Assembly: GCA_022565195.1 (NCBI GenBank)
Contig: JADFJZ010000163.1
Coordinates: forward strand, 1-5,137
Reading direction: 5' to 3'
DNA: 5,137 bases
Source: Planctomycetota bacterium
GTDB taxonomy: Bacteria > Planctomycetota > Phycisphaerae > UBA1845 > CAIVHJ01
A program made the translations under genes and the position numbers. Of the stretch, positions 1-5,137 are shown piece after piece; positions within the stretch are counted from its first letter, which is position 1; each line of letters opens with the position of its first letter. The notes beneath the pieces were generated by a model. It was given only the letters and a program-made list of their open reading frames with translations, did no database searches and was not told the DNA's origin.

Positions 1-1
1 G

Positions 2-1000
2 ATCGAGATCGCGGAGCAGGCCAAGTCGCCCGATATGCGCCGGCAGCATGAAGAGTACGCTACCGAACTGATCGACCTTGCCAAAGACTGCGAAGCTCAG
101 CGCAAGAACCGATCGCCGCGTCGCCAGCGGGCCACCGATTCGGATGACAAGGGGGCGGATCCCTCCGAGTGGATCGTCAAAGAGAAACCGAAGATCGGAT
201 TCGACGACATCGCCGGGCTGGAGGACGTCAAAGACGAGATCCGCCTGAAGATGATCTATCCGCTGAGTCACCCGGAACTGGCGCAGAAGTACGGCATCAG
301 TGCCGGCGGGGGGGTGCTGCTCTACGGCCCGCCCGGTACGGGCAAGACCATGATGGCCAAAGCCATCGCCCACGAACTGGACGCGACGTTCTTCGTCATC
401 AGTCCCGCCCAGATTTTGAGCAAGTGGGTCGGCGAGGCGGAGCAGAACCTCAAGAAGCTGTTCGACAGTGCTCGGGCGGAGAAAATGTCGGTCATCTTCA
501 TGGACGAGATCGAAGCCCTGGTGCCGCGGCGGAAGTCCGGCGGGTCGTCGGTCATGCAGCGCGTCGTGCCGCAGATCCTGCAGGAACTCGAAGGGTTCCA
601 AGAGAACACCACGCCGTTGCTGTTCGTCGGGGCGACCAACAAGCCGTGGATGCTCGACGATGCCATGATGAGGCCGGGGCGGCTTGATGCCCGCATCTAC
701 ATTCCGCTGCCCGACGCGCCGGCGCGGTTCAAGTTGCTCGAGATCAATATGTGCAAAAGGCCGCTGGCGGAGGACGTGAATTTCGGCGAACTCTGCGACC
801 GGCTGGAGGGCTACAGCGGCGCCGACATCGCCGGCATTGCCGAACAGGCGGCCCGCTTCGCGTTCATGGAGTCCATCGCGGGCAAAGACAGTCGCGCAAT
901 TACGATGAAAGACATTCTGCAAGTGATCGAAGCTACCTTGCCGTCGGTGAAGCCCGTGGACCTCGCGCGGTATGAGCGTTTTACCGAGACGGGCAGATGA
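2..1000 (+). CDS. Cdc48/Vps4-like single-domain AAA ATPase (5' end outside the window)
   Basis: Predicted ATP-driven protein unfoldase or remodelling motor. The frame is open to the left edge, so the gene probably starts upstream; the first visible Met is at 35, and residues here are counted from it. Visible motifs: Walker A GPPGTGKT (98-105), pore loop 1 KWVGE (130-134), Walker B VIFMDE (153-158), sensor 1 GATN (199-202), paired arginine fingers in RPGRLD (R213, R216), and GYSGADI (259-265) opening the helical lid. The lid ends with a DLARYERF-type helix (309-316), resembling the C-terminal helix of Vps4 and the Cdc48 D2 domain. NKPWMLD (202-208) recalls Vps4, while RPGRLD and IYIPLPD recall Cdc48 D2. 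There is no second AAA domain, no HExxH protease and no membrane segment, so it is not FtsH. The N-terminus is a charged helix (about 1-22) then a disordered linker. It lies 12 bp before an SPFH/propeller gene, its likely partner. The AAA assignment is secure; the substrate is unknown. Confidence 0.93.
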   Translation: MEIAEQAKSPDMRRQHEEYATELIDLAKDCEAQRKNRSPRRQRATDSDDKGADPSEWIVKEKPKIGFDDIAGLEDVKDEIRLKMIYPLSHPELAQKYGISAGGGVLLYGPPGTGKTMMAKAIAHELDATFFVISPAQILSKWVGEAEQNLKKLFDSARAEKMSVIFMDEIEALVPRRKSGGSSVMQRVVPQILQELEGFQENTTPLLFVGATNKPWMLDDAMMRPGRLDARIYIPLPDAPARFKLLEINMCKRPLAEDVNFGELCDRLEGYSGADIAGIAEQAARFAFMESIAGKDSRAITMKDILQVIEATLPSVKPVDLARYERFTETGR

Positions 1001-1012
1001 TACGGGGTACAC

Positions 1013-2785
1013 ATGTCGGGGCCGAAGTTCAATCTGTCGGATGTGACGCGCGACGCCGAGGTGGTGGCTGCCGTCGTGTCCGCTCAAGAAGCCTTCGGCT
1101 TGCTCAATCGTTCGCTTGATCTGCCGCCGTACTGGGCGGCGCTGGTGACAACCGAACACGGGGAGACTCGGGTCGCCCCTCCCGGAAGTGAGGTCGATGG
1201 GCGCGACGTTGAGGAAGTGATGCTGGTCCGCACCAGCCCGCTCCGTTTGGCATACGCATTCAATCAACTCGATAGTGAAGACGGTTTTTCCTGCGATGCA
1301 GTAACGACTCTCGATGTGCAGGTGGTCGTCGATGGCTCGGAACTGGCGGCTTTTCGGAAGCACCTGGCTGGCAGCAAAAGTCGTGTCGTCGTCGATGACG
1401 TGCAGGCTGCGCTGCAATCGCCCACACGTGAGGCGGTGGCTCGGTTTGTGAAGTCGCGGTCGGCGGCGGATGTGGTCGATACGACCGACGTGTCTGAATT
1501 GCAGAATGAGCTTGCGGATGCGCTCCAGGCGCCGTTGTTCAAGCTCGGTCTCTGCTTCGAGGGGCTGCACGGGGCGTCGGTGGATTCGCAATCGTATCGG
1601 CAGGTTTCTCATGAGCGGAGCAGGCTCGAACGCGAGAGACGGCAGCAGGACGTGCGGTCTCAACTGCGGCGCGCGATCGAGCAGGCCCAGGACGAACGGC
1701 TGGCTCATGTGCGGGAGTTGCTGGAGCGCGCCCAAGGACTGGCGGACGAGTCGCCGCAGGCCGATCTTGGGGATGTCCTGAAGGCGTTTGACGCTGCGCA
1801 GCGCGGCGAGCTGTACGAAGCGCTGTGGGCGGACGATGTATCGCAGGGCGACACGCGGTGGCTGGTAGTGGTGTGCGGCTCTGAACTGCTCTATTTCGAT
1901 CCGTCTGCGCCGGAGCAACCCGTTCGGCGGACAGCGCTTGAAACGGCGGTGGGTCCGCTGCGGTCGATCGCCTATCATTGGAGCGCCGACGATACACCGG
2001 TTCTGGGCGTCGGGGCAGCCGGCGGCGTGCTGCTCGTACACGCCGAATCGGGCGACCTCCTGGGCACCTATCCTGCGGGCACCACGTCGGGTCGGAGCGT
2101 GCGCGGCGGTTTCAACTCCGTGGCGCTGGCGGGCGAGTTCGTGCTCGGCGCTCATTCCGAGTTGGGCATATGGCGCTGGCTTATCGACCAGCCCGACAGT
2201 GGATCGCAACTGCTGCCCGAGGTGACGGCCGGCGCCCAGACGGTTCGGCATGTCCAGTTTGCGGGCGGGCGCGTCTTCGTCGCAATCGATTCACGGGTCT
2301 ACTCGATTCGTGCGGCGTGCGATCGAGACCCGGTCATTTATGAGGGCTCGGGCGAAACAGTTACGGCGCTGCTGTGCGACGAGACGTGTCTGTATGTCGG
2401 GATGGCCGACGGAAGTATTTTGAGTTGGCCGATGGATGAACCGGCCTCTGCCGAAACGCTGCAAACCGGGATGGGGCGTGCCGTCGAGAGTATCGGGCGT
2501 TTGCGGACCGGCGGTGTGGAGCGCCTGCTGTTTACGGATACATCGACGGCTGTGCATGCACAGGTGGTCGGCGACGCATTCCGCTGCCGCTACGAAGCCG
2601 GCGGGCAGACCATCCGCCGTGCGGAATTCGCGCCCGACTGGATCGTCGGCACCAATGAGACGCGCGACCGGCTGTTCTGCTGGCCGACGGGCAAGCCCGC
2701 CTCGCCGCCCACGGTGCTGCCCGTTGCTCAACTGAGCGGGCGCTCCATTCAGGATGTCTGCCTCGTGCCGCGTCCGATCGCTTGA
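1013..2785 (+). CDS. SPFH-like domain / coiled coil / beta-propeller protein
   Basis: Large soluble scaffold-like protein of 590 residues; I recognise no named family. Residues about 40-200 read as an SPFH (band 7) domain: a strand with a G-E-T-R turn and PPG, the LVRTSPLRLAY strand, a DGFSCDAVTTLDVQVVV core, a helix with AAFRKHL, then an amphipathic helix ending in LFKLGLCFEGLHGASVD, where SPFH proteins carry their 'G-hydrophobic-x-V' strand. Residues about 195-245 form an Arg/Glu-rich coiled coil. Residues 283-585 contain about seven repeated four-strand units (near 283, 316, 366, 410, 449, 491, 533), several with an aromatic closing strand (GIWRWLI, SILSWPM, RLFCWPT). The last strand (578-585) could close the ring with the first blade. 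No signal peptide or membrane segment is visible. The ATG at 1013 follows the ATPase stop by 12 bp with a weak GGGG (1004-1007) ahead, suggesting translational coupling. The gene is certain; SPFH (about 0.7) and propeller (about 0.8) are by eye. Confidence 0.85.
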   Translation: MSGPKFNLSDVTRDAEVVAAVVSAQEAFGLLNRSLDLPPYWAALVTTEHGETRVAPPGSEVDGRDVEEVMLVRTSPLRLAYAFNQLDSEDGFSCDAVTTLDVQVVVDGSELAAFRKHLAGSKSRVVVDDVQAALQSPTREAVARFVKSRSAADVVDTTDVSELQNELADALQAPLFKLGLCFEGLHGASVDSQSYRQVSHERSRLERERRQQDVRSQLRRAIEQAQDERLAHVRELLERAQGLADESPQADLGDVLKAFDAAQRGELYEALWADDVSQGDTRWLVVVCGSELLYFDPSAPEQPVRRTALETAVGPLRSIAYHWSADDTPVLGVGAAGGVLLVHAESGDLLGTYPAGTTSGRSVRGGFNSVALAGEFVLGAHSELGIWRWLIDQPDSGSQLLPEVTAGAQTVRHVQFAGGRVFVAIDSRVYSIRAACDRDPVIYEGSGETVTALLCDETCLYVGMADGSILSWPMDEPASAETLQTGMGRAVESIGRLRTGGVERLLFTDTSTAVHAQVVGDAFRCRYEAGGQTIRRAEFAPDWIVGTNETRDRLFCWPTGKPASPPTVLPVAQLSGRSIQDVCLVPRPIA

Positions 2786-2786
2786 G

Positions 2787-2815
2787 TTGACGAAACGCGC
2801 TTCTTTCACCATAAT
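2787..2815 (+). promoter_or_regulatory. sigma-70-type promoter for efp
   Basis: TTGACG (2787-2792) is a 5/6 match to the -35 consensus and CATAAT (2810-2815) a 5/6 match to the -10 consensus, separated by exactly 17 bp. Transcription would start near 2821-2823, giving a leader of about 45 bases before efp. The -35 box begins two bases after the stop codon of the upstream gene, so efp appears to have its own promoter even though it directly follows the ATPase/propeller pair. Consensus match only; not tested. Confidence 0.6.
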
Positions 2816-2828
2816 CATGTAATGGGTT

Positions 2829-2843
2829 GACGCACTTCGCGTC
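2829..2843 (+). other. small inverted repeat in the efp leader
   Basis: GACGC (2829-2833) and GCGTC (2839-2843) can pair around a five-base loop in the predicted efp 5' leader, ending 15 bases before the Shine-Dalgarno sequence. It has no U-tract, so it is not a terminator. At five base pairs it may be coincidental. Confidence 0.25.
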
Positions 2844-2858
2844 CGCCGCTGTGCCACC

Positions 2859-2863
2859 AGGAG
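2859..2863 (+). promoter_or_regulatory. Shine-Dalgarno site of efp (bears on the start codon)
   Basis: AGGAG lies just ahead of two tandem in-frame ATG codons at 2867 and 2870. The spacing is 3 bases to the first ATG and 6 bases to the second. The second is closer to the usual optimum, so initiation at 2870 is at least as likely, which would shorten EF-P by one Met. Confidence 0.75.
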
Positions 2864-2866
2864 CCG

Positions 2867-3436
2867 ATGATGATCCGAGCAAGAGAGATGCGAAAAGGCA
2901 AGGTCTGCCTCCACGAGGGCGAACTCTACGTCTGCCAGGACAACCAGCATGTCGCCAAGGGCAACAAACGCAGTTACATGCAGGCCAAGCTGAAGAACCT
3001 CAAGTCGGGCCAGACCATTGATGTGCGGTTTCGCGTCGATGATCAGTTGGAAACGCCCTTCGTGGAAACCAAGGAGTATGAGTATCTTTATAAGGACGGC
3101 AGCGGATATGTCCTGATGGACACCACCACGTATGATCAAATCACCATCGACGGCGAGCTGCTGGGTGACGGCATTGATTATTTGAAAGAGAACATGGTCA
3201 TATCGGCGCAGATCACCGACGGCAACATTATCGGCATTGAGATGCCGCATGTCGTGGAACTGGCGGTCAAAGATGCGCCACCCGTCGTCAAAGGGGCTAC
3301 GGCGACCAACCAGTCCAAAGAGGCCATTCTCGAAACGGGAATCAAGGTTCGCGTTCCACCGTTCATCGAGGTGGGCGAGGTTCTCCGTATCGACACCCGC
3401 ACCGGTGAGTATCTCGAACGGGCCAAGTCCAAGTAG
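2867..3436 (+). CDS. efp: Elongation factor P
   Basis: Cytoplasmic translation factor that binds between the ribosomal P and E sites and rescues ribosomes stalled at consecutive prolines. The 189-residue length is normal. The three expected domains are present: KOW-like N-domain (about 4-65), a first OB fold with YVLMDTTTYDQ (81-91), and a C-terminal OB fold (about 131-186). The C-terminal domain carries the EF-P signature K-x-A-x4-G-x2-[LIV]-x-V-P-x2-[LIV]-x2-G at 151-170, followed by RIDTRTGEYLERA. The YeiP-type paralogue is less likely, because the C-terminal domain matches ordinary EF-P closely. The oddity is the tip loop HVAKGNKRSY (28-37). Aligned through the following KL, the residue matching modified Lys34 of E. 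coli is Asn33, and the usual PGKG is replaced by KGNK. The start may be the second ATG at 2870, which is better spaced from the Shine-Dalgarno site. Its own promoter lies at 2787-2815. No modification enzyme gene (epmA, epmB, earP) is in the window. Confidence 0.96.
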   Translation: MMIRAREMRKGKVCLHEGELYVCQDNQHVAKGNKRSYMQAKLKNLKSGQTIDVRFRVDDQLETPFVETKEYEYLYKDGSGYVLMDTTTYDQITIDGELLGDGIDYLKENMVISAQITDGNIIGIEMPHVVELAVKDAPPVVKGATATNQSKEAILETGIKVRVPPFIEVGEVLRIDTRTGEYLERAKSK

Positions 3437-3571
3437 CGATTGGCCTGCCCCTCCAAGCTCCCACCGTATCCCATGAGTTCCTGCGTGCCGGGCGTTGAGT
3501 GCTCTGTTCGTGAGTCAAACGCTCGAGCGCCATCGTTCTCCCTGGCCGTTTCTCATCGCTTCATCGCAACC

Positions 3572-3586
3572 CGGACGTAGCGTCCG
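3572..3586 (+). other. short perfect hairpin (CGGACG-TAG-CGTCCG)
   Basis: Six perfectly paired bases, mostly G-C, around a three-base loop, 136 bases after the efp stop. A T-run does not follow (the next bases are TCACAACC), so it is not a standard intrinsic terminator. It could be a processing or mRNA-stabilising stem at the efp 3' end, or chance. Confidence 0.3.
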
Positions 3587-3647
3587 TCACAACCGGACCT
3601 TCAAATCCTGTCCGCGCCAACCTGTTCGGCGACCGCGGATGTTTATC

Positions 3648-3663
3648 GGGCGCCCCGTTTGCT
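3648..3663 (+). promoter_or_regulatory. possible sigma-54 (-24/-12) promoter of the flagellin gene
   Basis: GGGCGCC, four bases, then TTGCT. The invariant GG (3649-3650) and GC (3661-3662) are exactly 10 bases apart and the -12 element TTGCT is a full match. The -24 element is poor: it has GGGCGCC where TGGCACG is expected. A start near 3674 would leave a leader of about 75 bases. Some bacteria do transcribe flagellin genes from sigma-54, but a chance match in GC-rich DNA is quite possible. Confidence 0.27.
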
Positions 3664-3734
3664 CGTGTGATTTTTATATCCTACTTTCCAAGCACGTGAA
3701 ATCGGTCTTCCACAATACGGGTCATCGCCGCGAC

Positions 3735-3740
3735 AAAGGG
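3735..3740 (+). promoter_or_regulatory. ribosome binding site of flagellin
   Basis: AAAGGG sits eight bases before the ATG at 3749. It is a partial Shine-Dalgarno match at a normal distance and supports this start codon, which also places the conserved flagellin N-terminus at residue 1. Confidence 0.55.
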
Positions 3741-3748
3741 TCTTTCTC

Positions 3749-5137
3749 ATGGGTCTGACAGTCACAAACACAAACACATTCCAGTTGCTTTCGATTCTGA
3801 ATCGAACAGCGAAAGCACAGAGCAACGTCATCACACAACTCTCCACAGGGTTGCGAATCAATCGAGGTGCTGACGATCCCGCCGGTCTCATCGCGCTCAT
3901 GTCGCTCCGGGCCGAAATCGGCGCTGTCGATGCTGCGCTGGCCAACAACCAGCGTACCGACGCAGTGCTGGGCGTGGCCGACAATGCCCTGGGCGAAATC
4001 CACAACTTGCTGAATGAAATCAATAGTCTCGTTATCGCCTCCGCAAGTGACGGCAACCTGTCGAATGCGGAGATCGCCGCCAACCAGGCTCAGATCGACT
4101 TGGCGATCCAGTCCATCGACCGGATTGTTCGCACGACCACGTTCAACGGCAAGCGACTCATCGATGGTACCGGCGCGGTCGACACCGCCGTCGCCAGTTC
4201 AAACGACATTGGCAATCTGCGGATCTTCAACCGCGGAAACATCACTTCCGACTTGACCTTCGCCGTCACCGTGTCTACGGCAGCGGCCACGGCGCAGTTT
4301 GCTCTGGGTAACTTCAGTGGTTCGTCCCGGCTGAGCGCGGCGACCGAGATCGCCATCACCGGCACGCTGGGAACCACGACAGTCGAACTGGGCGTCAGTG
4401 CCACAGCCGCCTCGGCGGTCGCCGCGATCAACCTCGCCAAGGACGTCACAGGCGTCAGTGCGGCCACTTCCGGCAGTACGGTGGTCCTGCAGTCCACCAC
4501 CACGGGCAGCGATGCGTTCATCAGTGTTGACATCTTGAGCGGCGGCGGCCTCGGGAACACCAACAGTCTCCAGGAAGCCAGCATCACGTCGGGAACGGAC
4601 GCGAGTGGTACGATCAACGGCCAGAGCTTCGCGGCCGACGGCCAGGACGTCAGCTTTAACGTGGGTGGAGTCAGCGGCAGCTTCTCGCTCGGATCCAACT
4701 TCACGACGGGAACATCCAACTTCACGGTGCAAACGAGCGGCGGATTTACGTTCCAGCTCGGATCGCAATCCAGCACACGAACCACAATCGGAATCGACGC
4801 CCTGTTCAGCCACAAGCTGGGCGGCGGGAGCGCCGGCGCGTTTCTCAGTGAACTGCGGAGCGGCGGAGGCGCGGACTTATCCAGCGCAGCCAATCGGGCC
4901 ACGGCACTCGCCACGGTCCAGAAATCGATCAGGGATGTGGCCATTGCCCAGGGGCGCATCGGCGGGTTCCAGAAGTTCCAGGTCCAGCCGGCGATCAGCA
5001 GTCTCAATGCCGCCAAGATCGGTCTGACCGATGCCGCGAGCATCATCGGCGATACTGACTTTGCACTGGCGACAGCCGAACTCAACAAGCAGTCCGTCTT
5101 GTTGAACGCGGGCATATCATTGCTCGGGCTCGCTAAC
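3749..5137 (+). CDS. Flagellin (3' end outside the window)
   Basis: Filament subunit secreted by the flagellar type III apparatus; 463 codons are visible and no stop is reached. Residues 1-140 form the conserved N-terminal D0/D1 region, with TNTNTFQLL near the start, LSTGLRINRGADDPAGL (31-47) and FNGKRLIDG (132-140). Residues about 376-463 form the C-terminal D1/D0 helices, with the typical GRIGGFQK (402-409), DTDFALATAELNK (435-447) and LLNAGISLLGLAN. Flagellins usually end about 10-15 residues after this point, so little is missing. The variable middle carries a flagellin hook IN motif (about 200-262), a GTDASGTINGQ stretch (282-292) and GGFTFQLGSQ (331-340), an arrangement I associate with planctomycete flagellins. 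I see no Cys, Trp or Tyr in the visible part. As expected for flagellin, there is no cleavable signal peptide. The generic name fliC would fit, but the paralogue cannot be assigned. Confidence 0.95.
   Translation, partial: MGLTVTNTNTFQLLSILNRTAKAQSNVITQLSTGLRINRGADDPAGLIALMSLRAEIGAVDAALANNQRTDAVLGVADNALGEIHNLLNEINSLVIASASDGNLSNAEIAANQAQIDLAIQSIDRIVRTTTFNGKRLIDGTGAVDTAVASSNDIGNLRIFNRGNITSDLTFAVTVSTAAATAQFALGNFSGSSRLSAATEIAITGTLGTTTVELGVSATAASAVAAINLAKDVTGVSAATSGSTVVLQSTTTGSDAFISVDILSGGGLGNTNSLQEASITSGTDASGTINGQSFAADGQDVSFNVGGVSGSFSLGSNFTTGTSNFTVQTSGGFTFQLGSQSSTRTTIGIDALFSHKLGGGSAGAFLSELRSGGGADLSSAANRATALATVQKSIRDVAIAQGRIGGFQKFQVQPAISSLNAAKIGLTDAASIIGDTDFALATAELNKQSVLLNAGISLLGLAN

Larger units (their letters stand above)
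3437..3748. other. 312-base noncoding region between efp and flagellin
   Basis: No convincing gene is present. The only open frame of any length (TTG at 3495 to 3758) gives a composition-biased, Arg/Ser/Pro-rich peptide with no recognisable motif and overlaps the flagellin start. I see a 6-bp hairpin at 3572-3586, a possible sigma-54 site at 3648-3663 and a more AT-rich patch near 3670-3690. No strong U-tailed terminator follows efp, and no clear sigma-28 promoter is visible upstream of the flagellin gene. Confidence 0.7.

Noticed and set aside
35..1000. FtsH-type membrane protease as the identity of the AAA gene
   Set aside because: There is no HExxH zinc-protease domain after the AAA module and the protein ends with the Cdc48/Vps4-like helix.
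2291..3250. 319-codon open frame on the minus strand across the propeller gene end and efp
   Set aside because: It runs antisense through two well-supported genes and the efp promoter, and its product has no coherent domain.
3643..3669. sigma-28-like -10 element (CCCGATAA) on the minus strand at 3643-3650
   Set aside because: It points away from flagellin, lacks a TAAA -35 element at the proper distance (CACA is found) and has no minus-strand gene to serve.
3495..3758. 87-codon open frame in the efp-flagellin gap
   Set aside because: It has a TTG start, biased composition and no motif, and it overlaps the flagellin start codon and ribosome binding site.
4391..4461. 11-base direct repeat GGCGTCAGTGC at 4391 and 4451, 60 bases apart
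   Set aside because: Both copies encode GVSA within the flagellin IN region; there are only two copies and the flanks differ, so this is probably coincidental or protein-level similarity.
4090..5115. 341-codon open frame on the minus strand, antisense to flagellin
   Set aside because: It lies wholly opposite a clear flagellin, has a biased Ala/Pro/Leu/Val composition and no recognisable motif; it is a shadow of GC-rich codon use.

Overview
The window looks like part of a Planctomycetota chromosome, possibly a Phycisphaerae-like lineage. The clearest clue is the flagellin at the right end. Its long middle section, with a flagellin hook IN motif, a GTDA...TING stretch and an FTFQLG stretch, is of the kind I associate with planctomycete flagellins. 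High GC content and a Cdc48-type AAA ATPase beside an SPFH protein fit this. The placement is an inference from remembered family resemblance, not a search. All four genes are on the + strand.

Region 1 (2-2785) is a tight two-gene unit. The first gene, open at the left edge, encodes a single-AAA-domain ATPase of the Cdc48/Vps4 type with no protease domain. Twelve bases after its stop comes a 590-residue protein that I read as an SPFH (band 7/flotillin-like) domain, a charged coiled-coil helix, and a roughly seven-bladed beta-propeller. No transmembrane segment is visible in either protein. An AAA motor encoded directly next to an SPFH scaffold fused to a propeller is the most unusual content here. 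It may be an undescribed remodelling machine, but its substrate cannot be read from the sequence.

Region 2 (2787-3436) is the housekeeping gene efp (elongation factor P). It has a convincing sigma-70-type promoter (TTGACG, 17 bp, CATAAT) starting two bases after the propeller gene's stop codon, and a good ribosome binding site. Its tip loop, which enters the ribosomal peptidyl-transferase centre, is unusual: the residue matching E. coli Lys34 appears to be Asn, with lysines on either side.

Region 3 (3437-3748) is a 312-base noncoding stretch between efp and the flagellin gene. It holds a short perfect hairpin and a possible sigma-54 promoter, both weak calls.

Region 4 (3749-5137) is a flagellin gene running off the right edge, probably lacking only its last few codons. 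The ATPase/SPFH pair, efp and flagellin are probably separate transcription units, and I see no functional link between them beyond proximity.
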